A program made the position numbers and the translations under genes. Below the pieces are notes generated by a model. The model did not search any database. It had not been told where the DNA came from and saw nothing but the letters and a program-made list of their open reading frames with translations. A DNA stretch of 27,867 bases. Source: Flavobacteriales bacterium UBA1958. GTDB taxonomy: Bacteria > Bacteroidota > Bacteroidia > Flavobacteriales_D > Sanyastnellaceae. Each line of letters begins with the position of its first letter. The first letter of the stretch is position 1. The stretch spans positions 1 to 27,867 of the forward strand of contig DDEI01000065.1 of assembly GCA_002336675.1 (NCBI GenBank), given 5' to 3'. Positions 8,259-16,641 of this stretch are shown piece after piece.

Positions 8259-8289
8259 TTTGAACAGCACCATGAGATGAGTAATTTTG
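8259..8289 (+). promoter_or_regulatory. Bacteroidota-type promoter of purD
   Basis: TTTG at 8259-8262 and TAATTTTG at 8282-8289 are separated by 19 bp. This is a perfect match to the phylum consensus (-33 TTTG, -7 TAnnTTTG). The -7 box ends 18 nt before the ATG at 8308, which also supports that start over the upstream TTG at 8287. Confidence 0.75.
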
Positions 8290-8307
8290 TTAGCAAATAA
8301 ATTGGTC

Positions 8308-9591
8308 ATGAACGTACTTGTTTTAGGTTCTGGAGGTAGAGAACATGCCTTAAGTTGGAAATTAGCTCAGTCTAGTCAGATGGAGAGATTATATATAGCG
8401 CCTGGGAATGCAGGAACTGCCAATGTCGGTGAAAATGTAGAGTTAGACCTTATGGATTTTGCAGGAATTGCCGAGTTCGTTCAAGCGAATGATGTTGGTC
8501 TTATTCTCGTCGGGCCTGAACAGCCTTTAGTGGCAGGAATTAAGGATTATTTTCAAGCTCGACCAGAAATAAAGACTTCAGTTATAGGCCCTAGCGCATC
8601 AGCCGCTAGACTTGAAGGGAGTAAAAGTTTTGCCAAACAATTTATGGTGAAGCATAATATACCTTGTGCTAAGTCAGAAACATTTACAAAATCTACTAAA
8701 TCCAAGGCTTCTGGTTTTTTAGCTACGCTTAAGCCTCCTTATGTAATAAAAGCAGATGGTTTAGCTGGAGGTAAAGGCGTAGTAATTTGTGAAACACTCA
8801 AAGAAGCCAAGACAGTAGTGAAAGACATGCTCATAAATGGAAATTATGGAGATGCAGGTAAGAAAATAGTTATAGAAGAATTTTTACCCGGGATAGAGGT
8901 TTCTATGTTTGTGGTTACAGATGGTTCTGGATACAAAATTCTGCCCTCTGCTAAAGATTATAAGCAAGTAGGAGAAGGTGATACAGGACCGAACACAGGT
9001 GGGATGGGGGCTATTTCTCCGGTGGCTATTGTAAGCAGAGAGTTTATGGAGAAGGCAAAAAATCAAGTAATTATTCCTACGCTTAAAGGCTTAAGAGCAG
9101 ATGGGATTGATTTTGAAGGGTTTGTTTTCTTTGGGCTTATGAAAGTTGGTGGTGATCCTTATGTTATCGAGTATAATGTTAGACTTGGAGACCCTGAAAC
9201 CGAAGTAATTATTCCTAGAATAAAATCAGACCTACTTCATATTTTGGATGGTGTGGCCACTAAGACTTTATCGGAGTGTGATGTGGAAATAGATGAACGA
9301 ACAGTAACCACAGTAGTTTTGACAGCTCAAGGGTATCCTGGCAAGTATAAGAAAGGAGAGGGTATTACTGGACTAGAGAATGTTAAAGACTCTCTCGTAT
9401 TTCATGCGGGTACTAAATTAGCTTCGGGTAAAATAGTTTCCAATGGAGGGAGAGTTATGGCTGTGACTTCTTACGGTGCAGATATACCAGGAGCCCTGAA
9501 AAAATCATACAAATCAATCGATTTAATCGATTTCACAGGAAAGTCTTACAGAAAAGATATTGGTTTTGACTTAGTAAAACAAAAGGCATAA
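8308..9591 (+). CDS. purD: Phosphoribosylamine-glycine ligase
   Basis: This 427-residue protein has the usual PurD length. It catalyses ATP-dependent joining of glycine to 5-phosphoribosylamine, giving GAR, the second step of purine synthesis in the cytoplasm. Landmarks run in order. The start MNVLVLGSGGREHALSWKL is the family hallmark. The N-domain has GPEQPLVAGI. The ATP-grasp part has KADGLAGGKGVVI, the GDTGPNTGGMGAISP signature, and VIEYNVRLGDPETEVI with metal and ATP ligands. The C-terminal lid has TVVLTAQGYPGKYKKGEGI and VMAVTSYG. The start at 8308 is fixed by the family N-terminus and by the promoter box 18 nt upstream; the TTG at 8287 overlaps that box. It stands alone rather than in a pur operon. 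Confidence 0.97.
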   Translation: MNVLVLGSGGREHALSWKLAQSSQMERLYIAPGNAGTANVGENVELDLMDFAGIAEFVQANDVGLILVGPEQPLVAGIKDYFQARPEIKTSVIGPSASAARLEGSKSFAKQFMVKHNIPCAKSETFTKSTKSKASGFLATLKPPYVIKADGLAGGKGVVICETLKEAKTVVKDMLINGNYGDAGKKIVIEEFLPGIEVSMFVVTDGSGYKILPSAKDYKQVGEGDTGPNTGGMGAISPVAIVSREFMEKAKNQVIIPTLKGLRADGIDFEGFVFFGLMKVGGDPYVIEYNVRLGDPETEVIIPRIKSDLLHILDGVATKTLSECDVEIDERTVTTVVLTAQGYPGKYKKGEGITGLENVKDSLVFHAGTKLASGKIVSNGGRVMAVTSYGADIPGALKKSYKSIDLIDFTGKSYRKDIGFDLVKQKA

Positions 9592-9622
9592 GTATGTATC
9601 AACAATGGCGGAAGAGATGCGC

Positions 9623-9811
9623 TTACTTCAGTGTCCCGCTGCTTTTAGCTTTCTTGTTATACTTCCGTTGCATAGATAACCAAAGAAATAATCCAACTGC
9701 TCCCAGGGCTATGAATGCGTAGTTTGGTAGCTCACCTAAAGGAACCAATACGGTATCGAAAGTCCATGTAAGTAAATCACCTATTTCTCTTAAAATACTG
9801 TTTAAATTCAT
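9623..9811 (-). CDS. Small single-pass membrane protein (DUF6341-like)
   Basis: The product has 62 residues from ATG at 9811. An amphipathic N-terminal stretch (MNLNSILREIGDLLTWTFD) is followed by one hydrophobic helix, NYAFIALGAVGLFLWLSMQ (about 33-51), and a basic tail (RKYNKKAKSSGTLK). A longer reading frame back to 9895 exists. ATG 9811 is preferred because a TACTTTTG -7 box lies 17 nt upstream of it. Length, topology and position (after purD, divergent from a DUF6427-like gene) resemble a small protein I recall from flavobacteria as DUF6341. This is recalled from context, not a profile match. Function is unknown; a small partner of the neighbouring membrane protein is possible. Confidence 0.65.
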   Translation of the reverse strand: MNLNSILREIGDLLTWTFDTVLVPLGELPNYAFIALGAVGLFLWLSMQRKYNKKAKSSGTLK

Positions 9812-9828
9812 GACTAAAAATTTCACCA

Positions 9829-9836
9829 CAAAAGTA
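9829..9836 (-). promoter_or_regulatory. TAnnTTTG -7 box for the 62-residue membrane protein gene
   Basis: Read on the minus strand the sequence is TACTTTTG, ending 17 nt before the ATG at 9811. No convincing -33 TTG was found at the usual spacing. The box lies in the 56-bp divergent interval between two membrane-protein genes. Confidence 0.55.
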
Positions 9837-9867
9837 CAAAAGTTTATAATAATTCCAGCTCTCGAAA

Positions 9868-10860
9868 ATGACACGAAATAGATTAGTTTTTTCACAGCCT
9901 TATTTAGAGTTCCTCCTGCCTTTATTGAGTGCCGTCATGTTCATTCCTATCTTGTTTAATGCCGATATTATCTCCGTCGGGGATACACTAAAGATTATTG
10001 GCAATTTACCTTTTAAAGGGGATTATTTTAATTCGGGAGGAGTCATTTATGCTATTTGTACGTTTTCTACTTTGCTTTTAAGCTGGGCGTTAAATAATTT
10101 GATAAATAATCATGATTTACTCTATAAGACTAATTATCTGCCCTCTCTTTTAGCTGTGATTTATACAGCGGTAATCGTCTATTCAGAAGGGTTAAGCATG
10201 GCTTTGATCAGCATACCATTTATTTTACTTTCTTTAGCTAGTCTTCTTAATAGCCTTGGTGAATTGGGGCGATTAAGCTCTGTTTTTAATTCGGGTTTTT
10301 TCTTAGGGTTAGCCATCCTTTTGGATTCATACGCTATGGCGGCAACACCTATTTATTTAGGCGCTCTAATCCTACTTAGACCAATCGAATTTAGAGGTGT
10401 TTTCGTCTTTCTCTGTGGAGTGATAAATATTATCTTGGTTATAGTGCTGATGGAGGTCATTTGTAGAGGAGAGCTACCTCAAGTTAAAGATTGGATTAGT
10501 TTCTATCCAAGCGGTCAAATTCAAAACGCCCCATTAGTCTCGTGGATATTGATAGCGAATTATTCATTTTTATCAATATTAGGATTGATTTGTTTGCCCT
10601 CTTATTTAGGAGGTATGGGTAATAAAGCAAAGGAAAAGGGAAGGTTGTTATTGATTAGTTTTTTTATTCTTCAACTTTTTGTAAGTGTTTTTGGGCATAG
10701 ATACAGTCAAGATTGGTCATTCTTTTATTTCGTCCCAAATGTTGTTTATTTCTCTGTTTTAGCATACTTGTCCATCTCAAATAAGTACTTGATTGCTTTG
10801 CTTAATACTTGTCACTTGATCTTAATCGGAATTATTGTTTACCATTTAGATACGAATTAG
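9868..10860 (+). CDS. DUF6427-like polytopic membrane protein
   Basis: This 330-residue, very hydrophobic protein has about nine to ten predicted membrane segments along its length, starting at residues 11-30 (LEFLLPLLSAVMFIPILF). It has few long loops and a short polar piece after the seventh helix (RGELPQVKDWISFYPSG). It lacks a signal-peptide-like start and any obvious enzymatic motif. Position beside purD and a divergent small membrane protein matches a conserved arrangement I recall in flavobacteria, where this family is called DUF6427. Some of its look resembles lipid-linked sugar transferases of the GT-C type, but I do not see the acidic loop motif they need. The start is ATG at 9868; the other gene of the pair starts at 9811 on the opposite strand. 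Function unknown. Confidence 0.65.
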   Translation: MTRNRLVFSQPYLEFLLPLLSAVMFIPILFNADIISVGDTLKIIGNLPFKGDYFNSGGVIYAICTFSTLLLSWALNNLINNHDLLYKTNYLPSLLAVIYTAVIVYSEGLSMALISIPFILLSLASLLNSLGELGRLSSVFNSGFFLGLAILLDSYAMAATPIYLGALILLRPIEFRGVFVFLCGVINIILVIVLMEVICRGELPQVKDWISFYPSGQIQNAPLVSWILIANYSFLSILGLICLPSYLGGMGNKAKEKGRLLLISFFILQLFVSVFGHRYSQDWSFFYFVPNVVYFSVLAYLSISNKYLIALLNTCHLILIGIIVYHLDTN

Positions 10861-10926
10861 GGAACTAAATTGTTTTTCTCTCGTACAAAAAAAGACAGAT
10901 ACTGATGTCTGTTAAATTACGTTCAA

Positions 10927-13602
10927 ATGAAAAAACAATTAATTTTCGCTAGTTTTATTTTATTATTTTCTTTTCAAGGTATTTCTCAGAATTCATTGTC
11001 TCCAGACGATGAAGATTTTGAAATTAATACTGGTGCAGAGTTCTCGATAGAAGTAGATTCTTCCATTCTTCCTGGACAGAATGATTTGTTTCCTGAAGTA
11101 ACATCAGTAATGTCTGGAGAATGGGGGTCTTCTGATACTTGGGATTGCAGCTGTGTTCCTGACAATCAAAATTCTGTAACTATATCTGCAAATCATAGTG
11201 TCAGATTTAATTCCGATATTGAGGTGTTTACTCTTCATGTTACAGAAGCCGCTGAGTTGGTTGGCGAAGCAGAAAACACTATTACGGTTAATGGAGACCT
11301 AGCATTTTATGGTTCAACTGTGCTAACTGATGTTGAGATCAGTTTTGGGGGAGTCTCAGACCAAACGTTATTTGGTAATTGCTATATAGAAAAATTATTT
11401 TTCACTGGGGTTAACGATATAAATTTGGAAGGTAATTTATTTATCACGAAAGAAATTTGGGTTGGCGCAGCTACCCTGAACACAAACGGAGCTCTAAACT
11501 TATCGTTTAACGATGAGGGGATAGGAGAAATCGCCCCTATTTTTGACGGAACAGTAAATGGGAATATTTCTGTGTCTAGAGAAATAGCGCCTACTGCCTC
11601 GGGATGGATAAGTCTTGCTTCGCCTGTCGCTAATGCCAACCTCAGTGAAATTGTAGATGATTTTGTAACTACCGGCTTCATAGGCGCGGATTACCCTGTT
11701 CATAACTTTACAAGCGTAAGTTACTATGCGGAAGAGTCTTATGACGCAAGCGCTGATTTTGTAGGAGTGGAGTCCGCGAACGATTTGATGGAAATAGGTA
11801 GAGGTTATTACGTCTATGCCTCTATTGGAAATTATATTTTCGATGTGAATGGTTTACCTAATCTTGGTGAGGTTGATATTCCTGTGAGTTTTACGAATAA
11901 TAGTAATCCAGCTGCTGATGGTTTGAATTTAGTTGGAAATCCCTATGCCGCCACTCTTAACTGGGATAGCCAAACGGGATGGGATAGAAATAATTTAGCT
12001 GGGGCGCTGTATGTTTGGGATGTTTCTCAAAAGCAATTTAGAACATATTTAAATGGTTTAGGGGTCAATGGAGGTTCTGCCTTTATTCAGCCATTAGAAT
12101 CGTTTTGGGTAATGGCAACAGGAGAAAATCCTGCGTTAAGTTTGAATGAATATTCTAAATCTTTACATAGTTCAGATACACAAGAATCATTACCAAGTAT
12201 TTCTGTTACTATAAGCAACGGGAATTGGTCTGATGATTTAGCAATTACCACAAAATCCGAAGCCACAATGATGTTCGAACCAACATTGGATGCATTAAAG
12301 TTTTATGGAGATAACTCTGTACCTAATATTAGCACCCTATCCTCAGATGATGTGAAATTAGCTATAAATAGTATTCCGGAATTTTCTGAAGCACAGGATA
12401 TTCAAATGATGGTGAACATTCCTACAGAGGGAAATTATACACTTTCATTCGCAGGTGTAGATGAATATATCGCTAATCAGTGTATCGGATTCGAAGATTT
12501 AATTACGGGTGAATTATATGATTTAGCCGTGACCACAGAAATAGAGTTTTCAAGTCTCGTGGTTGAAGATGAAATAAGATTTATTTTTCATATTGGGTCT
12601 CCGGTTAGAGCAGATGCCATTGGTGTTTCGTGTAACGGAGGCGATGATGGTATCATCGTTGCCGAAGGTGCTGGAGATGGACCTTGGACATACACATGGT
12701 TTGATCAAGAGATGAATTTTCTTGGAGAAGCTACAGATGAATTTTCAGAGTTTCCTGTAACAGGCTTATCAGCAGGCGATTATACATTAGAAGTCGAAAA
12801 TAATGACTACTGTGGATCTTTGACGGTAGAGGTTAATATTTTAGAGCCAGAGGAGCTACTGGAGATTTCTGAGGAAATTTACGATGTTGCTTGTGAAGAA
12901 GATGGTACGGGAGTAATTGCTTTGAGCATAACCGGCGGAGTTCAGCCTATAGATGTCCAGTGGGATAATGAGCTAACTGGGACTAATATTGAAGAGTTAA
13001 ACGCTGGAGATTACACATATACCATAACAGATGCAGCCGGCTGTGTGCGAACAGAAACTTTAATTGTTTTAGACGCGGGAGATGTCTCTGCTGATTTTAC
13101 TGTGGAACAATTAATTACTCTGGATGAGTTCAATCAGGCAGAGCTTACATTTTTGAATTTATCAGAAGGAACATCTCTTTATGAGTGGGATTTTGGAGAT
13201 GGCTCGCCACTAAACTCTGAAGAGTCCCCTACACATATTTTCACGCAGCCTGGATTTTTCACAGTATCGATGTATGCCAGCAATGGAGAGTGTGATGATT
13301 ATTATCAAGTGGTAGTAACCGTTCAACAATATAGCGCAATTGAAGAGTTAGATTTTTCAGAGCTTATAAGCATTGACGCAGATGGGAGTAATGTCAACAT
13401 TAACAGTAGTGCCCGATATTCACAGTCCGTGCAAGTTTTTGTTTATGACTTGTTAGGTAAGGTGATTAATTCAGAAAAAGGAGTTTTAGGAAATGGAAAT
13501 ACGATTCAATTAGATTTGAAAACGGCAGCTACAATTTATATGGTGTCTGTGATCAACCAAAGCACGAATGAAAAAACAGTAAAAAAGATTTCAATATTTT
13601 AG
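10927..13602 (+). CDS. Large exported protein with PKD domain and T9SS type A sorting domain
   Basis: The product has 891 residues. The N-terminal signal peptide (KKQLIFASFILLFSFQGIS, cleaved near Ser-Gln) is followed by a region opening with SGEWGSSDTWDCSCVPDNQN (about 62-81), the G-x-W-x-x-x-x-T-W start common in Bacteroidota surface proteins. A long beta-rich stretch contains LVGNPYAATLNWDS. Two SprB-type repeats follow, with the pattern C-x-G-x-x-G-x-I then G-x-Y-x-x-x-V/I (about 560-720). A PKD domain has YEWDFGDGSP (about 755-765). The last 75 residues are a type A T9SS domain (VFVYDLLGKVI ... KKISIF), which directs passage across the outer membrane and usually removal or anchoring. No catalytic residues are evident, so a surface or adhesive role is likely. 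It is monocistronic, closed by a good terminator. Confidence 0.86.
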   Translation: MKKQLIFASFILLFSFQGISQNSLSPDDEDFEINTGAEFSIEVDSSILPGQNDLFPEVTSVMSGEWGSSDTWDCSCVPDNQNSVTISANHSVRFNSDIEVFTLHVTEAAELVGEAENTITVNGDLAFYGSTVLTDVEISFGGVSDQTLFGNCYIEKLFFTGVNDINLEGNLFITKEIWVGAATLNTNGALNLSFNDEGIGEIAPIFDGTVNGNISVSREIAPTASGWISLASPVANANLSEIVDDFVTTGFIGADYPVHNFTSVSYYAEESYDASADFVGVESANDLMEIGRGYYVYASIGNYIFDVNGLPNLGEVDIPVSFTNNSNPAADGLNLVGNPYAATLNWDSQTGWDRNNLAGALYVWDVSQKQFRTYLNGLGVNGGSAFIQPLESFWVMATGENPALSLNEYSKSLHSSDTQESLPSISVTISNGNWSDDLAITTKSEATMMFEPTLDALKFYGDNSVPNISTLSSDDVKLAINSIPEFSEAQDIQMMVNIPTEGNYTLSFAGVDEYIANQCIGFEDLITGELYDLAVTTEIEFSSLVVEDEIRFIFHIGSPVRADAIGVSCNGGDDGIIVAEGAGDGPWTYTWFDQEMNFLGEATDEFSEFPVTGLSAGDYTLEVENNDYCGSLTVEVNILEPEELLEISEEIYDVACEEDGTGVIALSITGGVQPIDVQWDNELTGTNIEELNAGDYTYTITDAAGCVRTETLIVLDAGDVSADFTVEQLITLDEFNQAELTFLNLSEGTSLYEWDFGDGSPLNSEESPTHIFTQPGFFTVSMYASNGECDDYYQVVVTVQQYSAIEELDFSELISIDADGSNVNINSSARYSQSVQVFVYDLLGKVINSEKGVLGNGNTIQLDLKTAATIYMVSVINQSTNEKTVKKISIF

Positions 13603-13640
13603 TTAAACTAGACAATATATATTTTGAGCTTCTTTTTACT

Positions 13641-13670
13641 AAACCCTCATTACACCTTTGAGGGTTTTTT
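13641..13670 (+). terminator. Rho-independent terminator after the T9SS type A gene
   Basis: AAACCCTCA (13641-13649) pairs with TGAGGGTTT (13659-13667) around a 9-nt loop. A T-rich tail follows (TTTTTTATTTT). It lies 39 bp after the stop at 13602. Confidence 0.85.
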
Positions 13671-13746
13671 ATTTTAAGCATTGAATTGTTTTAAATAAGT
13701 TGGTTTTTAATCTTAAGAACTGTTGAAATGTGATAGAGTTTAGTTC

Positions 13747-13777
13747 TTTAAAATCTGAACATATAGCAGTACTTTTG
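13747..13777 (+). promoter_or_regulatory. Bacteroidota-type promoter of purQ
   Basis: TACTTTTG at 13770-13777 matches the -7 consensus perfectly. TTTA at 13747-13750 is a one-mismatch -33 element at the ideal 19-bp spacing. The -7 box ends 17 nt before the ATG at 13795. Confidence 0.7.
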
Positions 13778-13794
13778 TCAGCAAAATCAGACAT

Positions 13795-14487
13795 ATGAAA
13801 TTTGGTGTAATTACTTTTCCTGGATCTAATTGTGATCAAGATATTATTTATGTTTTAAGAGATGTTTTAATGCAGCCTGTAGAGGAACTTTGGCATAAAG
13901 ATACTGATTTGAAAGGGTGTGATTTTATTATTCTACCTGGAGGGTTTTCTTATGGTGATTACCTTAGAAGTGGAGCTATAGCTAGATTCTCTCCAGTAAT
14001 GAGTGAGGTAGTAAAGCACGCTAATTCAGGAGGGTATGTCATGGGTATTTGTAATGGATTTCAAATATTATGTGAGTCTGGACTACTCCCTGGAGTGCTA
14101 AGGCACAATGAAAACCAAAAGTTTATTTGTAAAAATGTACATTTGAAACCAGCCTCTAGTTCTACGATTATCACTGAAAATCTAGATAAATATAAAGCGT
14201 ATAAAATTCCTATTGCTCACGCAGAAGGGAATTATTTTGCTACGCCAGAGCAGATGAAAGAAATTCAGGATAACGACCAAGTTCTTTTTAGATATTGTAA
14301 TGAAGAAGCACAAGTCACCAGCGGCTCTAACCCTAATGGTAGCCTGGACAATATCGCTGGAATTTGTAATAAGTCGAAAAACGTTTTCGGTATGATGCCT
14401 CATCCAGAAAGAGCTGCGGATTTCGAACTTACAAGCACAGATGGTCGTGAGATTTTCGATGGAATGCTAAAAGCGGCTTTAGTATAA
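13795..14487 (+). CDS. purQ: Phosphoribosylformylglycinamidine synthase, glutaminase subunit PurQ
   Basis: This is a 230-residue class I glutamine amidotransferase. It releases ammonia from glutamine for the fourth step of purine synthesis (FGAR to FGAM), working with small PurL and PurS. The start KFGVITFPGSNCDQD and GGFSYGDYLRSGAIARFSP (49-67) are PurQ-specific. The catalytic triad is intact: Cys86 in GICNGFQIL, His203 and Glu205 in MPHPERAADF. IAHAEGNYF (140-148) is also typical. A separate PurQ implies a small PurL and a PurS elsewhere in the genome rather than the fused PurL of E. coli. Neither lies next to it here, so it appears to be transcribed alone from its own promoter. The start is ATG 13795. 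Confidence 0.96.
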   Translation: MKFGVITFPGSNCDQDIIYVLRDVLMQPVEELWHKDTDLKGCDFIILPGGFSYGDYLRSGAIARFSPVMSEVVKHANSGGYVMGICNGFQILCESGLLPGVLRHNENQKFICKNVHLKPASSSTIITENLDKYKAYKIPIAHAEGNYFATPEQMKEIQDNDQVLFRYCNEEAQVTSGSNPNGSLDNIAGICNKSKNVFGMMPHPERAADFELTSTDGREIFDGMLKAALV

Positions 14488-14545
14488 CGAAAGTTAAATA
14501 ACGAGTTCACCCATAATTCTGCGATAAATACATAGTTATTAGAAT

Positions 14546-14553
14546 TATCTTTG
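14546..14553 (+). promoter_or_regulatory. TAnnTTTG -7 box of dxs
   Basis: TATCTTTG matches the -7 consensus and ends 22 nt before the ATG of dxs at 14576. I did not find a TTG at the normal upstream spacing. Confidence 0.5.
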
Positions 14554-14575
14554 TTTAAGTATCTTTATTATTAAT

Positions 14576-16507
14576 ATGAGCGAATACATAGCCGGCCCAC
14601 TTTTATCCAAAATAAATTTTCCTGATGATTTAAGGAAAAACATTTCAAATGAAGAACTAGTTCAAGTTTCCAATGAGCTAAGACAGTATATTGTAGATAT
14701 AGTTTCTGAAAAAGGGGGTCATTTTGGTGCCAGTTTGGGAGTCGTAGAGCTCACTGTAGCGTTGCATTATGTGTACAACACACCTTATGATCAGTTGGTC
14801 TGGGATGTAGGCCATCAGGCTTATGGACATAAAATCTTAACAGGAAGAAAAGATATTTTTCAAACAAATAGAGTTTATAAAGGATTAAGCGGATTCCCTA
14901 AAAGATCTGAAAGCGAATATGATACTTTCGGAGTAGGTCATTCATCTACGAGTATATCTGGAGCACTAGGCATGGCAGTGGCTAGCAAAATAAAGGGAGA
15001 AGAGGACAGAAAGTGCATAGCCATAATAGGTGACGGAGCTATGACGGCAGGATTAGCCTTCGAAGGGTTAAACCATGCCGGGTCTTTAAATAACGACTTA
15101 CTGGTAGTATTAAACGATAACTGTATGAGTATAGATCCTAATGTAGGAGCACTTAAAGAATACCTTACAGATATTACCACATCTCATACCTATAACAAAG
15201 TAAAAGATGAGGTTTGGAACCTGCTGGGTAAAGTCAGTAAATTTGGGCCTAATGCCCAGAGCATTGCCCAAAAAATACAGGATGGAGTAAAGTCAGCTTT
15301 GCTGCAGCAGAGTAATTTATTTGAATCATTAAACTTTAGGTATTTTGGTCCTATAGATGGTCATGATGTTGAATATATGGCCAAGGTACTAAAGGATTTG
15401 AAAGATATACCAGGGCCTAAAATTTTGCATTGTGTAACTAAAAAAGGAAAAGGTTTTCAGCCTGCAGAGGACGGTTCACCTACTCAGTGGCATGCTCCAG
15501 GAATTTTCAATAAAGACACAGGAGAAATAGTTAAAGTAGTTCCCAAAAGCCCGGAGCCTCCTAAATACCAGGATGTTTTTGGACATTCTATTATAGAGTT
15601 AGCAGAGAAAAACGACAAAATAGTAGGAGTCACTCCTGCTATGCCTACAGGCTGTTCACTGAAATTTATGATGGAAGCTATGCCTGATAGAGCCTTTGAT
15701 GTGGGAATAGCAGAGCAACATGCAGTAACCTTCTCAGCTGGAATGGCTACTCAAGGATTAATTCCATTCTGTAATATCTACTCTTCATTTATGCAGAGAG
15801 CTTATGATCAAGTTATTCACGATGTAGCTATTCAAAATTTAGATGTAGTATTTTGTTTAGACAGAGGAGGGTTAGTAGGAGCAGATGGTCCTACACATCA
15901 CGGAGCTTATGATTTGGCTTTCATGAGGTGCATTCCTAATATGATCGTTTCTTCTCCTATGAATGAAGAAGAGTTAAGAAATCTGATGTTTACTGCTCAG
16001 GAAGGTCACGGCCCATTTTCTATAAGATATCCGAGGGGAAAAGGGGTGATGACAGAATGGAAGACGCCGTTTAGGAAAGTTAAAATAGGTACTGGTAGAA
16101 AAGTGAAAGCCGGTGAGGATATAGCGGTATTGACCATAGGGCCTATAGGGAATAATGCTCTTAACGCATGTGCAAACATGGCAGAGAAAGGAGTCAGCGT
16201 AGCCCATTATGATATGCGCTTTGCAAAGCCAATAGACGAAGTATTACTTCACGAAGTGTTCTCTAAATTCAAAAGAGTAATCACTGTAGAAGATGGATGC
16301 ATCCAAGGCGGTATGGGGTCTGCCGTGATCGAATTTATGGCAGAGAATAATTACTCAGCAAACGTAGCTAGGTTAGGAGTTCCAGATAAGTACATAGAGC
16401 ATGGAACACAGTCGGAATTATATACAGAATGTGGTTATAACACCGCTGACATTGAAAAAGCCATAACCGATATGGTAACTGTTGGATCCAAGCAAATGGC
16501 TGTCTGA
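14576..16507 (+). CDS. dxs: 1-deoxy-D-xylulose-5-phosphate synthase
   Basis: This 643-residue protein matches normal Dxs length. It condenses pyruvate and glyceraldehyde 3-phosphate, using thiamine diphosphate, in the first step of the MEP isoprenoid pathway; the product also feeds thiamine and pyridoxal synthesis. Landmarks: GGHFGASLGVVELTVALHYV (47-66), WDVGHQAYGHKILTG with His80, the ThDP/Mg motif GDGAMTAGLAFEG (152-164) through LNDN (179-182), the catalytic Glu380 in DVGIAEQHAVTFSAGMA, and DRGGLVGADGPTHHG for the substrate phosphate. The C-terminal transketolase domain (about 510-635) is complete. The start at ATG 14576 follows a -7 box by 22 nt. Neighbours are purQ and a DUF2480 gene, with no other MEP gene in the window. 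Confidence 0.97.
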   Translation: MSEYIAGPLLSKINFPDDLRKNISNEELVQVSNELRQYIVDIVSEKGGHFGASLGVVELTVALHYVYNTPYDQLVWDVGHQAYGHKILTGRKDIFQTNRVYKGLSGFPKRSESEYDTFGVGHSSTSISGALGMAVASKIKGEEDRKCIAIIGDGAMTAGLAFEGLNHAGSLNNDLLVVLNDNCMSIDPNVGALKEYLTDITTSHTYNKVKDEVWNLLGKVSKFGPNAQSIAQKIQDGVKSALLQQSNLFESLNFRYFGPIDGHDVEYMAKVLKDLKDIPGPKILHCVTKKGKGFQPAEDGSPTQWHAPGIFNKDTGEIVKVVPKSPEPPKYQDVFGHSIIELAEKNDKIVGVTPAMPTGCSLKFMMEAMPDRAFDVGIAEQHAVTFSAGMATQGLIPFCNIYSSFMQRAYDQVIHDVAIQNLDVVFCLDRGGLVGADGPTHHGAYDLAFMRCIPNMIVSSPMNEEELRNLMFTAQEGHGPFSIRYPRGKGVMTEWKTPFRKVKIGTGRKVKAGEDIAVLTIGPIGNNALNACANMAEKGVSVAHYDMRFAKPIDEVLLHEVFSKFKRVITVEDGCIQGGMGSAVIEFMAENNYSANVARLGVPDKYIEHGTQSELYTECGYNTADIEKAITDMVTVGSKQMAV

Positions 16508-16579
16508 TTCCTTAAAGAGAAAGACTTTAGTAGGAATGTCCATTATTTTTGCTTTTTTTAAATACCATCCAACTTCAAG

Positions 16580-16602
16580 TGCTGAATTAATTTTCTTCAG
16601 CA
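16580..16602. repeat. Hairpin-forming inverted repeat before the DUF2480 gene
   Basis: TGCTGAA (16580-16586) and TTCAGCA (16596-16602) form a perfect 7-bp stem around a 9-nt AT-rich loop. No U-run follows, so it is not a standard terminator of dxs. It lies 39 bp before the ATG of the DUF2480 gene and could be a leader hairpin or an operator. Confidence 0.35.
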
Positions 16603-16641
16603 GAAATTTCCAATAGTCAGTCAAAACTCGTAAATCAAAAG

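Noticed and set aside
7981..8280. 99-residue plus-strand reading frame overlapping the glycosyltransferase start
   Set aside because: Most of it is antisense to a clear GT2 coding region and its product resembles nothing; its tail also covers the purD promoter.
8287..8307. TTG start giving purD seven extra residues
   Set aside because: It overlaps the -7 promoter box, and the family N-terminus begins exactly at ATG 8308.
9812..9895. Longer N-terminus of the 62-residue membrane protein (start at 9895)
   Set aside because: It would run through its own -7 box at 9829-9836 and overlap the start of the divergent gene; the ATG at 9811 fits better.
10893..10912. Short hairpin AGACA/TGTCT before the 891-residue protein gene
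   Set aside because: Only 5 bp of stem with an alternative register and no U-tail; too weak to call a terminator or operator.
16546..16560. T-rich run after dxs as a terminator
   Set aside because: There is a run of T but no stable stem before it.
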